From the NCBI GenBank assembly GCA_026416815.1, contig JAOAEJ010000095.1:92575-156574 (forward strand): DNA of 64,000 nucleotides, in the 5' to 3' direction. Shown piece by piece: positions 8,301 through 17,309 of this stretch. Every line of letters starts with the position of its first letter. Within the stretch, counting starts at the first letter, position 1. Source of the stretch: Clostridia bacterium. Its GTDB lineage: Bacteria > Bacillota > Clostridia > Acetivibrionales > DSM-2933. The notes under the pieces were generated by a model. The model made no database searches and had not been told where the DNA came from. It saw only the letters and a program-made list of their open reading frames with translations. The position numbers and the translations under genes were made by a program.

Positions 8301-9272
8301 CTATAATGCTAATATCCTGCTTAATTCTATCATGCCATCATCAATCGACTTCTTCATATCAAGGGCTTCATTGATTTCTATATCTACAATCTTATTATCT
8401 TTAAGAGAAACAATTCTATTTACTATTCCGTTTTTCAAAATTTCAGTAGCTCGTGCCCCCATCATGCTAGCCATTACTCTATCATATACGGTAGGACTTC
8501 CTCCTCTTTGTATATGCCCAAGTATAGTTGCCCTGGCCTCAATACCGGTCTTTTCCTGGATTTCTTTAGCTATTTCAATAGCACCGCCAACTCCTTCGGC
8601 TACAATAATTACATAATGTTTTTTACCCCTATTTCTACCTTCAATGATAGGCTTTACAATGTCTTTATTTATATCAAATGCCTTTTCAGGAAGCAGCACA
8701 GCCTCAGCCCCTCCAGCTATTCCAACATTAAGTGCTATATAACCTGCATGCCTTCCCATAACTTCCAGCACACTGCATCTCTCGTGGGAATATGCAGTAT
8801 CACGGATTTTATCTATTGCGTCCTGTACTGTATTCATTGCTGTATCATACCCTATAGTATACTCACTGCAGCCGATGTCATTGTCAATTGTTCCGGGTAA
8901 GCCTACTACACCTATTCCTGCTTTGCTTAGTTCTCTAGCCCCTTTATATGAGCCATCGCCGCCGATTACTACTAAAGCGTCTATCCCAAACACCTTTGCC
9001 ATCGAAACAGCTTTTTTAATACCCTCTTCAGTCTTAAACTCAGGACAGCGTGCAGTCTGTAAAACTGTACCGCCTCTATGAATTATATCTGAGACAGACC
9101 TTAGCGACATTTCGGTTATATCACCATTTATCAGTCCGTTATAGCCTTTTCTGATTCCCATCACTTTCAACCCATGATATATACCTGTTCTTACCACGGC
9201 TCTTAAAGCAGCATTCATTCCAGGGGCATCCCCACCGCTTGTCAAAACTCCGATAGTTTTTATTGCGCTCAT
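8301..9272 (-). CDS. pfkA: ATP-dependent 6-phosphofructokinase
   Basis: Phosphorylates fructose-6-phosphate to the 1,6-bisphosphate, the committed step of glycolysis. Visible motifs: GVLTSGGDAPGMNAALR at the N-terminus, GGDGSYKGA (ATP site), PGTIDNDI with the catalytic Asp, the MGRHAGYIAL substrate loop and LGHIQRGGSPT. Length 323 residues is normal. The start is the ATG at 9272 after AAGGAGGAAA; a longer frame upstream has no ribosome site. GGDG-type residues are typical of ATP-using, allosteric PfkA rather than the PPi enzyme. It follows dnaE, mtrB and a small DUF2007-like gene, a common Firmicute context. Confidence 0.96.
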   Translation of the reverse strand: MSAIKTIGVLTSGGDAPGMNAALRAVVRTGIYHGLKVMGIRKGYNGLINGDITEMSLRSVSDIIHRGGTVLQTARCPEFKTEEGIKKAVSMAKVFGIDALVVIGGDGSYKGARELSKAGIGVVGLPGTIDNDIGCSEYTIGYDTAMNTVQDAIDKIRDTAYSHERCSVLEVMGRHAGYIALNVGIAGGAEAVLLPEKAFDINKDIVKPIIEGRNRGKKHYVIIVAEGVGGAIEIAKEIQEKTGIEARATILGHIQRGGSPTVYDRVMASMMGARATEILKNGIVNRIVSLKDNKIVDIEINEALDMKKSIDDGMIELSRILAL

Positions 9273-9300
9273 AAATTTTTCCTCCTTAAAAAATATTAAA

Positions 9301-9330
9301 CCCGTGTAATAGTATAATAGCCAACACGGG
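9301..9330 (-). terminator. Hairpin between the DUF2007-like gene and pfkA
   Basis: CCCGTGT / ACACGGG stem with a 16-base loop. On the minus strand it is followed by TTTAAT, so it may attenuate readthrough into pfkA. Confidence 0.5.
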
Positions 9331-9366
9331 ATTATTTTAATATCTATATTATTAAATTTTATGCTT

Positions 9367-9564
9367 CTAAAATCCTTTTTCAATAATTACACTATGGGCT
9401 TCCTCAACCTCTGCTTCGGGTACAAGAACCTCATAGTAGTTATCGTTATTTTCATGGTTCTTACTTATGGGTCTCAGCTTAACCAGTATACCTTCCTTTG
9501 AAAGTAAATCCTGCAGCTTTGTAGCAATTTCCTTGCTTTGAGCCATATATACTACTGTCCACAT
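9367..9564 (-). CDS. Small DUF2007-like protein
   Basis: A ~65-residue protein with the beta-alpha-beta pattern of the DUF2007 / putative signal-transducing family: MWTVVYMAQSKEIATKLQDL, then GILVKLRPIS and a terminal EVLVPEAEVEEAH stretch. Function unknown. The ATG at 9564 is ~15 bases from AGGGGAG; a GTG at 9579 is too close to that site, so the exact start is uncertain. It lies between mtrB and pfkA. Confidence 0.7.
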   Translation of the reverse strand: MWTVVYMAQSKEIATKLQDLLSKEGILVKLRPISKNHENNDNYYEVLVPEAEVEEAHSVIIEKGF

Positions 9565-9592
9565 AATAAAACAGAACACTCCCCTTTATTTT

Positions 9593-9826
9593 TTATTCAC
9601 CGGAATGTATTTCTCCATGCCTGCAGAGTATCTTAGCTTTACCTCTGATTTTTATTGCAGAAGTATTCTCGGTAAACTGAGCTAGCAGAACTTCTCCTTT
9701 ATCAAGTTTTTCGGTATGATGAAACTTGGTATCTCTTCCTCTAGTAAGGCCGATTATATTTACGCCGTTTTCTTCAGCTCTTATAGCAATATAATCTCCC
9801 AATATTTTATCCAATTCCTTATCCAC
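9593..9826 (-). CDS. mtrB: trp RNA-binding attenuation protein (TRAP)
   Basis: TRAP forms an 11-subunit ring that binds tryptophan and then (G/U)AG repeats in trp leader RNAs. The sequence GVNIIGLTRGRDTKFHH and EKLDKGEVLLAQFTENTSAI closely follows Bacillus subtilis MtrB as I recall it. With the GTG at 9826 as residue 1, the RNA-contacting KKR residues (Bacillus K37, K56, R58) are K40, K59 and R61, and the Trp-pocket threonines are T28 and T33. The start was chosen because GGGGTGG sits 6 bases upstream; a GTG 9 bases earlier overlaps it. No trp genes or anti-TRAP are in the window, so it acts in trans. Confidence 0.92.
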   Translation of the reverse strand: MDKELDKILGDYIAIRAEENGVNIIGLTRGRDTKFHHTEKLDKGEVLLAQFTENTSAIKIRGKAKILCRHGEIHSGE

Positions 9827-9929
9827 TGAAACCACCCCGTCTTAACTATATATTATTTTTAACCAAAAATCAACATTTAAATTGGTAACAGTTCACAAAT
9901 TATACTTTAAAGGATAGCTAAAATATCCT

Positions 9930-12900
9930 TTATACGACCTTCACATTATCTTCACCAAGTCTTGATTTCAGCTCTGATACTAGGATATCGTTCAACTTAA
10001 CCCAGTATTCCCTCTCTGCAACTTTAGCCTTTTCATCACCCTCATGGTACAGACAAACCGGCACATTGCCTCCAAAAAACTTCAGTAAAGGCTTTAGAGA
10101 GTCAACTAACTCTTTACTTAAATTCTTCTCAATTTTCAGATAAAGCTTTTGAACCTTTTGTTTTGTTAAAGGCCTTATTTCTTCGCATATTATTTTAGGC
10201 TGTTCTTCCTCTTTAATACTTATTCTTCCGCTTATCAACACAATGCCTTCAATACTGATAAACTTATCGTACTTCTCCAATATTTTGGGAAAAACTATAA
10301 CTTCCATAGTTCCATGCAGATCTTCCAGAGTTATAAACGCCATTAAATTATTGCTTTTCGTAGTTTTGGTTTTTTTCTCAGTAATTATTCCACCAACAAT
10401 TACAGACATACCGTCTGAAACATTTTTAAACTCGCTAATTGCTATTTCATCGTCATTTTCATGCACATTTATATTTAAGTCTGAGCTTAAAAACGTTACC
10501 TGATTGTTTATTTCCTCTTCAAACTCACTTAAAGGATGGCCCGAAATATAAAGCCCCAGCATTTCTTTTTCCATAGCTAAAAGTGTCTTTTGGGGATACT
10601 CGTTGATATTTGGATAATCTTCCTGAGTAGCCTTTGCAGTCTCTTTATCCTCCAGCATATCAAAAATAGACAGCTGACCTTCCATGTTTCTCTTCCTGTT
10701 TTGCTGGATACCTTCCATCATTTTCTCAAAAACTGCAATGAGCTTTGACCTATATACCCCCAGTGAATCAAATGCTCCACATTTTATCAGACTTTCCACA
10801 CATCGCTTGTTTACATCCTTACCGTCAACTCTCTCACAAAATTCCCCAAATCGCTTAAAGGCTTCTCCACTTTCCCTTTCATTTATAATTACCTTTACAG
10901 CATTTTCACCTACATTTTTTATGGCAGCCATGCCAAACCGGATCTTATTATTCACAACTGTAAACTTGATATGGCTCTCGTTTATATCGGGAGGAAGCAC
11001 TTCTATACCCATGCTTTTACACTCGCCAACATACTGAGAAACCTTATCACTGCTGCCCATAAAGCTGTTTAATGTAGCAGCCATAAATTCAATTGGGTAG
11101 TAGCATTTAAGCCACGCAGTCTGGTAGGCTACAACAGCGTATGCCGCAGCATGAGACTTATTGAAAGCATAGCTTGCAAAGTCCATCATTTCGTCAAATA
11201 TTTTATTCGCAGTTTTCTCATCCAGTCCGGTTCTAACCGCCCCATTTACAATAATATTGCCCTCAGTGTCGGTAATACCGTAAATAAAGTTTTGCCGCTC
11301 CTGTTCCATTACACTTATTTTCTTCTTGGACATTGCTCTTCTGACAAGGTCGGATCTTCCCATAGAATAACCGGCAAGGTCACGTACAATCTGCATTACC
11401 TGCTCCTGATATACCATACATCCGTAAGTAACGTTAAGTATATTTTCGAGCAGCGGATGGTCATAGACAACCTCTGAAGGATTATTCTTATTCTTTATAT
11501 ATCTGGGTATCTGGTCCATAGGCCCCGGCCGGTAAAGTGAGATTCCAGCGATAATATCCTCTAGAGAAGATGGCTGCAGTTCCTTCATAAACTGAGTCAT
11601 CCCGCCGCTTTCCAATTGGAATATCCCCGCTGTCCATCCCTCGCTTATCAGCTTAAAAACCTTTTGGTCATCCATATCTATACTACCGATATCTATTTTT
11701 ATTCCGTAGTTATTTTCAATCAGTTTTAGAGCATCTCTGATAACCGTTAGTGTCCTTAAGCCAAGAAAATCCATCTTCAGAAGACCGAGTTCCTCAAGCA
11801 AACCCATGGTAAATTGAGTTGTAATACTATTTTCATTCATTTGCAGAGGCACATATTCTACAACCGGTGCCTTAGATATTACTACACCGGCAGCATGGGT
11901 TGATGCATGTCTCGGCATACCTTCAAGAAGCCTTGCGGTATCAATCAAAACAGCAATATTCTCGTCATCGGTATAGCGTTTTTTCAGCTCGGGATTTAAC
12001 TCAAGCGCCTTGTCTATATTCATTCCAATCTGAAAAGGTATCATTTTTGCTATAATGTCTACTTCATTATATGGAATATCCAGAGCCCGTCCTACATCCC
12101 TTATTGCAGCCCTTGCCGCCATTGTTCCAAAGGTAATAATCTGGGCAACCCTATCTTTACCGTATTTTTTTACTACATAATCTATTACCTCCTGCCTTCT
12201 CTCGAAGCAGAAGTCTATATCTATATCAGGCATACTGATTCTTTCGGGATTTAAAAACCTTTCAAAGAGAAGGCTGTATTTTAGGGGGTCTATATCCGTT
12301 ACTCCCAGGCAATATGAGACTAGACTGCCGGCAGCCGACCCCCTTCCCGGGCCTACCATTATGCCATTATCTTTTGCATATTTTATGAAGTCCCATACTA
12401 TCAGAAAATAATCTACATACCCCATTTGCTTTATGACATTAAGCTCATACTCCAGACGTTCTTCCTTCTCACTGCCACACTGAGGTCCATAGCGCTTTTC
12501 CAGACCTTCATAGCAAAGACTCCTTAGGTATTGGAATGGTTCCTGGCTATCAGGCACTGCAAATTCGGGAAGGTGCAGTTTATTGAATTCGAACTCTACA
12601 TTACACCGTTCCGCTACTTTTATTGTATTTTCCAGTGCTTCAGGTATATTCTTAAAAAGACTCCACATTTCATCCGGTGATTTAATATAAACCTCGTCGG
12701 TTGAAAAGCGCATTCTGTCTTCATCGTTAATATTTTTACCGGTTTGAATGCATAATAGTATTTCATGGGCCTTGGCATCTTCCTTCCTTAGATAATGGGC
12801 ATCATTTGTAGCAATCAACGGAATGCCTGTTTCCCTGCTAAGCTTTATCAACTGTTGGTTTACTAAGTTTTGTTCATCAATTCCGTTAATCTGCAATTCA

Positions 12901-13418
12901 AGATAAAAATTGTCGTGCCCGAATATATTATTAAGCCTTAAGGCAATCTCTCTGGCCCTATCATAATCGTTTCGGAGCAATGCTTTTGGAACATCTCCCG
13001 AGAGGCACGCACTTAATGCAATCAAGCCCTCACTGTTTTTCTCCAGAACTTCAAAGTCCACCCTTGGTTTATAATAAAAGCCCTCTGTAAATCCACTAGA
13101 GACTATTTTCATTAGGTTTTTATACCCTGTAATGTCTTTAGCAAGAAGAACAAGATGCCCATTATCGGAATCTACGCTTGCCTGCTTGTCAAACCTACTT
13201 CTACGTGCTGTATAAACCTCGCAGCCCAAAATAGGTTTTACTCCGTTTTTCACTGCCTCTTTATAAAAATCTATAACTCCATACATGACACCGTGATCGG
13301 TAATGGCTATACTGTCCATACCTAATTCACAGGTACGCTTTATTAAATCCTTTACCCTGTTTGCTCCGTCCAATAAGCTGTATTCCGTATGGACATGAAG
13401 ATGTACAAAATTACCCAC
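9930..13418 (-). CDS. dnaE: DNA polymerase III alpha subunit
   Basis: A C-family replicative polymerase of 1162 residues. An N-terminal PHP domain (HLHVHTEYSLLDGA) is followed by the palm with catalytic aspartates in MPDIDIDFCFERR, a fingers segment with RHASTHAAG, GPGRGSAAGS, a helix-hairpin-helix region near 830-900 and a C-terminal OB fold (VGGIITEKKTKTTKSNNLMA). Length and order fit DnaE1/DnaE rather than PolC. The GTG start has AGGGGA upstream. mtrB, the DUF2007-like gene and pfkA follow on the same strand. Confidence 0.96.
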   Translation of the reverse strand: MGNFVHLHVHTEYSLLDGANRVKDLIKRTCELGMDSIAITDHGVMYGVIDFYKEAVKNGVKPILGCEVYTARRSRFDKQASVDSDNGHLVLLAKDITGYKNLMKIVSSGFTEGFYYKPRVDFEVLEKNSEGLIALSACLSGDVPKALLRNDYDRAREIALRLNNIFGHDNFYLELQINGIDEQNLVNQQLIKLSRETGIPLIATNDAHYLRKEDAKAHEILLCIQTGKNINDEDRMRFSTDEVYIKSPDEMWSLFKNIPEALENTIKVAERCNVEFEFNKLHLPEFAVPDSQEPFQYLRSLCYEGLEKRYGPQCGSEKEERLEYELNVIKQMGYVDYFLIVWDFIKYAKDNGIMVGPGRGSAAGSLVSYCLGVTDIDPLKYSLLFERFLNPERISMPDIDIDFCFERRQEVIDYVVKKYGKDRVAQIITFGTMAARAAIRDVGRALDIPYNEVDIIAKMIPFQIGMNIDKALELNPELKKRYTDDENIAVLIDTARLLEGMPRHASTHAAGVVISKAPVVEYVPLQMNENSITTQFTMGLLEELGLLKMDFLGLRTLTVIRDALKLIENNYGIKIDIGSIDMDDQKVFKLISEGWTAGIFQLESGGMTQFMKELQPSSLEDIIAGISLYRPGPMDQIPRYIKNKNNPSEVVYDHPLLENILNVTYGCMVYQEQVMQIVRDLAGYSMGRSDLVRRAMSKKKISVMEQERQNFIYGITDTEGNIIVNGAVRTGLDEKTANKIFDEMMDFASYAFNKSHAAAYAVVAYQTAWLKCYYPIEFMAATLNSFMGSSDKVSQYVGECKSMGIEVLPPDINESHIKFTVVNNKIRFGMAAIKNVGENAVKVIINERESGEAFKRFGEFCERVDGKDVNKRCVESLIKCGAFDSLGVYRSKLIAVFEKMMEGIQQNRKRNMEGQLSIFDMLEDKETAKATQEDYPNINEYPQKTLLAMEKEMLGLYISGHPLSEFEEEINNQVTFLSSDLNINVHENDDEIAISEFKNVSDGMSVIVGGIITEKKTKTTKSNNLMAFITLEDLHGTMEVIVFPKILEKYDKFISIEGIVLISGRISIKEEEQPKIICEEIRPLTKQKVQKLYLKIEKNLSKELVDSLKPLLKFFGGNVPVCLYHEGDEKAKVAEREYWVKLNDILVSELKSRLGEDNVKVV

Positions 13419-13477
13419 TCGTTATCCCCTTTTCTATAGGCAAGTTAGTGTAAACCTAGTTTAACAGTATTATAACA

Positions 13478-13518
13478 TAATAAAAAGAGAATTAAACGTC
13501 GTTTAACGCTTAATTCTC
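13478..13518 (-). terminator. Rho-independent terminator after the HD-GYP gene
   Basis: GAGAATTAA / TTAATTCTC stem with an inner GCGTTAAACG segment, followed on the minus strand by TTTTTATT. Confidence 0.8.
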
Positions 13519-13534
13519 ACGTTTTGTTACAGTA

Positions 13535-14599
13535 CTATAACTCACACGAATCTACAATAAATATCCCCATATTCTTTGTCAGGTCAAGCTCATTGTTATC
13601 ATAAACCTTATCATTGTTTTCATCGTATATTATTTTGACAACAGGTCTTGTAGGTACATTTCTATTATTTCTTACAACAAGTGCTTTTTCCCTTGTACTC
13701 AATAGCACGCCTGTCCCTACAGGATATAAAGCTATGTATTTAGTAAAGCTTTCAATAATTTCAGCATCAAAATGTCGTGTTCCTAAAGATGTGATATATT
13801 CGACAGCTTCATGGGGCCTAAGCTTCTTCCTATATACCCTGTCCGACGTTAGAGCGTCGTATACATCAGCAACCGCTACAATCCTTGCACACTGGTGTAT
13901 ATTCTCTCCCCTGAGCTGCAACGGATAACCGCTGCCGTCATATCTTTCATGATGGCCAAAAGCTATAAATGCTGAAATCATACTTACATTCTTATTGTTT
14001 TTAAGTATTTCATAACCATATACCGTATGCTTTTTTATCTCCTCAAATTCCTCAACAGTCAACTGGGAAGGCTTCTTTAATATACTTTCAGGAATCCTCA
14101 GCTTGCCTATGTCATGCAAAATAGCACCTGTACCGAGATCCTTAAGCCTTAAGTGATTATACCCCAATCCTATACCGGTAATGAGCGCCAGTATACAAAC
14201 ATTTACCGAATGCTCAAAGGTATAATCATCGACCGTCTTCAAATCTGTTAGGTTTAACAATATATCTTCATTGGTAAGTAGTTCATCAATTATCCTATCT
14301 ATTAGTTCCTTTACCTTTGAAGTATTTATTGAGTTGGTAAAGGCACAGCTTTCCATCAGCTTTTTAACAACACCCTTTGCCTCTTCCCTTGTTTTATGGC
14401 GTACTACGTCACATACCTCAATCCCATGGGAAAGCTCATCCTCAATATATACTTCGGTTACACCACTGTGCTTAAGCCTCTCAATATAATCTTTTCTTAT
14501 TTCCACTCCCGAGGTAAGCAAAACCCTTCCTTCAAAACTAAAAATATCCCTGGCTAGTTTTGCACCCGGCTCTACATTCTCTAAAAGAACCTTTCGCAT
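13535..14599 (-). CDS. HD-GYP domain protein, predicted c-di-GMP phosphodiesterase
   Basis: HD-GYP enzymes hydrolyse cyclic di-GMP. Residues 1-60 form a DUF3391-like N-terminal domain (VEPGAKLARDIFS). The HD-GYP domain carries EHSVNVC (His130), HDIGK at 162-166, the paired His216-His217 of GHHERYDG and GSGYP at 222-226, so metal ligands and the GYP signature are intact. The last ~50 residues are a small beta domain. GGAGG precedes the ATG. It stands alone, and no GGDEF partner is in the window. Confidence 0.9.
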   Translation of the reverse strand: MRKVLLENVEPGAKLARDIFSFEGRVLLTSGVEIRKDYIERLKHSGVTEVYIEDELSHGIEVCDVVRHKTREEAKGVVKKLMESCAFTNSINTSKVKELIDRIIDELLTNEDILLNLTDLKTVDDYTFEHSVNVCILALITGIGLGYNHLRLKDLGTGAILHDIGKLRIPESILKKPSQLTVEEFEEIKKHTVYGYEILKNNKNVSMISAFIAFGHHERYDGSGYPLQLRGENIHQCARIVAVADVYDALTSDRVYRKKLRPHEAVEYITSLGTRHFDAEIIESFTKYIALYPVGTGVLLSTREKALVVRNNRNVPTRPVVKIIYDENNDKVYDNNELDLTKNMGIFIVDSCEL

Positions 14600-14678
14600 A
14601 TTGAGCCTCCACTGTTATTAGGGTTTGTAAAAACTGTACGAGCGTAACGTAAAACAGGGTATTTAATCTATCAAGCTA

Positions 14679-14785
14679 CTAGTGATTTTTAGCATTACAA
14701 AATTCTATGTATTCAAATGTTAAAAATGCACTTCACTGGTTTTTGTGCCTTGTTGCTACAAACTGATTCTGTTACAATGCACTAA
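14679..14785 (+). repeat. Family-2 MITE-like repeat, copy 2
   Basis: ACTAGTGATTTTTAGCATTAC ... TTAAAAATGCACTTC, then GTGCCTTGTTGC ... GTTACAATGCACTAA. It is the most diverged of the four copies. Confidence 0.8.
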
Positions 14786-15142
14786 ACTTAGTATTTTGAT
14801 ATTATTACTACGAATTTTACCATACCTTTTCTATTTTGAAATAGATAATGTTTTGATATGTAAACAGAATAATTTATTCGACATGTTCTACTAAAATCCT
14901 GCATATATTTATATTTTATAAGCCATAGTCCTCAATACAGTTCCATAGTCCTATTAAAGTATAGCATTTTACAGGACTTTTGTCCCATATCTCAAAAAAT
15001 TTTTGCAAAAAAAATAAAGAGTTTTTAACTCTTTAAAAAGTGAAACAAAGATAGATTAGAGATTACTGTTCCATTATCTATATCGTACAAAAAGCTAAAC
15101 ATAATTAACATTTTTCAATATGCAATATATCCCCTATACTAA

Positions 15143-15266
15143 TATATAAATTGCGATAATGATATTACAAGGACGAATTTTATTATTGCAATATAACTTA
15201 AGGTAACAAATTGCAAAAAAAATTTAGGGAGAACTTCGTTGTAGATTCTTTTTTGCAATTTATATA
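15143..15266 (-). repeat. Family-1 MITE-like repeat, full copy, inverted
   Basis: TATATAAATTGCGATAAT start, GTAACAAATTGC in the middle, GCAATTTATATA end. It is the reverse complement of the 5302 and 52646 copies. Confidence 0.88.
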
Positions 15267-15356
15267 GCACATTTTATAACCTATTCTAAGCCCTATAATA
15301 AAGTGAAATATTATATAAAAGGCAACCGTATATGGAGCTATCATTTTTAACTACAA

Positions 15357-15773
15357 TTAGGCTTTAATCCCCTTTAAATACTCACCAAACTTTTTGTCGG
15401 TATCAAGTATGTGTTCTTCTACCCATCGGGCTATAAATAATACGATTTCAAGGGATTTTCCCCTTTGATTTTCATCCAGCTCCTTCAGGTCTACTTCCGA
15501 TACCTTTTTTATGAAGCTATTATGCTCCAGTTTGTGTAGTTTCGCCTCAGCAGCATCATAGTTGTACTTTTCAAACAATTGCTCTTCATACCCAAAGTGA
15601 TATACGGTATACTCGCTAAGCTCTCCAAAAATTGCAACTATCTCATCATAATGGTCGCAGTTATCCTTTAGACTGATAATCTCATAAAGTTTTGAAACCA
15701 ACTCAAAAAGTCTGCTATGCTGCTCATCAATCTCCTTGTTAAAACAAGTAAACTCCTCTCTCCACTTAAACAT
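15357..15773 (-). CDS. Bacteriohemerythrin
   Basis: A 138-residue four-helix diiron protein that binds O2 reversibly, used for oxygen sensing, transport or scavenging. All expected iron ligands are present: His19 in DEQH, His59 and Glu63 (HFGYEE), His80 and His84 (LHKLEH), His121 and Asp126 (HILDTD). The ATG at 15773 follows AGGAGG; a longer frame upstream is ignored. It stands alone, with no attached signalling domain. A role in oxygen protection of an anaerobe is plausible. Confidence 0.93.
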   Translation of the reverse strand: MFKWREEFTCFNKEIDEQHSRLFELVSKLYEIISLKDNCDHYDEIVAIFGELSEYTVYHFGYEEQLFEKYNYDAAEAKLHKLEHNSFIKKVSEVDLKELDENQRGKSLEIVLFIARWVEEHILDTDKKFGEYLKGIKA

Positions 15774-15964
15774 TTTAATGCCTCCTTTTATTTGTAGTAC
15801 ATAAAAAATATATAAATTAAATGAACTCAAATCCGGCTTTAGTTGTACTAAGTTCTGATTGCCAAGTTATCACATTTTCCAACATTATTATACATTATAT
15901 CTATCCAACGGTAAACTGTATAAGTATATATAACTTATATATACTCAGATACGTTTATAGAAAA

Positions 15965-15996
15965 ATAAAAAAGCTCGATATAAATCGAGCTTTTTT
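15965..15996 (-). terminator. Terminator of the rpsU-yqeY unit
   Basis: AAGCTCGAT / ATCGAGCTT stem with a 4-base loop and U-runs on both sides; it begins within the yqeY stop codon. Confidence 0.9.
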
Positions 15997-16438
15997 ATCC
16001 CAATAGCTTTTTAACTATTTGATTTATTAGCTTACCGTCAGCTCTGCCTTTTACCTTAGGCATGACTGCTTGCATTACTTTTCCAATTTCTCTGGCAGAA
16101 TTTGCTCCGGTATCCTGAACAGCTTGCTTGACAATTATTTCAAGTTCCTCTTCGGTCAGTTGTTGTGGTAAGTACTGCGATAATACATCTATTTCAGCTT
16201 TAAGGTTGTCAATAAGATCCTGTCTTCCGCTTTTTTCATATTCCGGAAGGGTATCAGCCCTTTTTTTAACTTCTTTCGCTATTATTTCAATTATACCATC
16301 ATCGTCGAGGGTAACTTTATTGTCTTTTTCTACCTGAAGCACTGCCGATCGTGCCATTTGGATGGTGCTTTTCTTTAAGTTATCCTTATCCTTCATGGCG
16401 CCTTTCATATCTTCTAGCAGTTGTTCTTTAAGGGACAT
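15995..16438 (-). CDS. yqeY: YqeY / GatB-tail-like protein
   Basis: A 147-residue helical protein of the YqeY family, similar to the C-terminal tRNA-binding tail of GatB. It starts MSLKEQLLEDMKGAMKDKD and has KKSTIQMARSAVLQVEKD and LPQQLTEEELE, then GKVMQAVMPKVKGRADG, the family's hallmark. It may act in tRNA or amidotransferase-related processes, but this is not settled. It follows rpsU by ~60 bases, a conserved Firmicute pair. Confidence 0.92.
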   Translation of the reverse strand: MSLKEQLLEDMKGAMKDKDNLKKSTIQMARSAVLQVEKDNKVTLDDDGIIEIIAKEVKKRADTLPEYEKSGRQDLIDNLKAEIDVLSQYLPQQLTEEELEIIVKQAVQDTGANSAREIGKVMQAVMPKVKGRADGKLINQIVKKLLG

Positions 16439-16501
16439 ATTCCTGCCCTCCCTTATTCAGTCTAACCTGCAAAATACATCGGCTTAGAAAATCTAATAAA
16501 C

Positions 16502-16678
16502 TTATTTAAATTTTCTTTTTCTAGCAGCCTCAGATTTCTTTTTTCTCTTAACACTTGGCTTTTCATAATGCTCCCTTTTTCTTACTTCAGCTAAAACGCC
16601 AGATTTAGCGCATTGCCTCTTAAACCTTTTGAGAGCACTATCAAGAGATTCATTCTCTTTCACCCTAATTTCAGACAT
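16502..16678 (-). CDS. rpsU: 30S ribosomal protein S21
   Basis: 58 residues, highly basic, with the S21 pattern: SEIRVKENESLDSALKRFKR, then C(A)KSGVLAEVRKREHYEKPS and a Lys/Arg-rich tail. The ATG at 16678 is 6 bases from GGAGGGAGGG. S21 helps base-pairing of mRNA at the 30S platform. It lies between the HIT and yqeY genes. Confidence 0.97.
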   Translation of the reverse strand: MSEIRVKENESLDSALKRFKRQCAKSGVLAEVRKREHYEKPSVKRKKKSEAARKRKFK

Positions 16679-16875
16679 GTACTTCCCTCCCTCCGATGGT
16701 AACAATTGTGCCGGGAATAAGCTATATTTCTTGTTTTGAATATTTTGGGAACCAAGCTAAATACAGCACACACTATATTATATATTAAATTTTAAAATTG
16801 TGTCAATACAAAATTGCTTATAAGCAACTTTTCTTTCAAATTTTAAGGTAATTTTAGCTTGGTTTATATTAAATA

Positions 16876-17220
16876 TTACAGTATTCTGGGACTTAATTTT
16901 CTCCCGCCTACCAAATGATAGTGCAAATGGAATACTGTTTGTCCCGCGTCTTCTCCGCAATTGGTAATAAGCCTGTAGCCACTTTCAGCTACACCAAGTT
17001 TCTCAGCCACCTTATTTGCAGCATTGTGTATATCCTTTAACAAGTCAGCATTATCCCCGTTAATTTCCTTAATATTTTTTATATGTACCTTAGGCACAAT
17101 AAGGACATGTACAGGTGCCGCAGGTTCAATATCTCTGAAAGCGATTACCTTGTCATCTTCATACTCAACGGTAGAAGGTATCTCTTTTTTTGCTATTTTG
17201 CAAAATATACAGTTATCCAT
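16876..17220 (-). CDS. HIT family nucleotide-binding protein
   Basis: A 114-residue histidine-triad (Hint branch) protein. The N-terminal CIFCKIAKKEIPS has the zinc CxxC, and the catalytic triad HLHYH lies at 98-102. These enzymes hydrolyse adenosine phosphoramidates and aminoacyl-adenylates, which fits its place just after alaS. The start (ATG 17220 after AAGGAGG) was chosen over a frame 45 bases longer. Confidence 0.94.
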   Translation of the reverse strand: MDNCIFCKIAKKEIPSTVEYEDDKVIAFRDIEPAAPVHVLIVPKVHIKNIKEINGDNADLLKDIHNAANKVAEKLGVAESGYRLITNCGEDAGQTVFHLHYHLVGGRKLSPRIL

Positions 17221-17262
17221 AATAAACCTCCTTTTTATAAAACCCTCTATACTTAAAAATCT

Positions 17263-17305
17263 CATTAGGGGCGACTAAGGCAAAAGTACCACTTCGCCCC
17301 TAATG
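17263..17305 (-). terminator. Terminator after alaS
   Basis: CATTAGGGGCGA / TCGCCCCTAATG, a 12-bp perfect stem, then AGATTTTTAAG on the minus strand. Confidence 0.8.
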
Positions 17306-17309
17306 TTAA

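Larger units (their letters stand above)
14600..15356. other. Long gene-free stretch holding two repeat copies
   Basis: About 757 AT-rich bases without a supportable gene. It contains a family-2 repeat (14679-14785), a family-1 repeat (15143-15266) and a small hairpin AAAGAGTT/AACTCTTT at 15016-15034. The rest shows no structure I can name. Confidence 0.6.
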
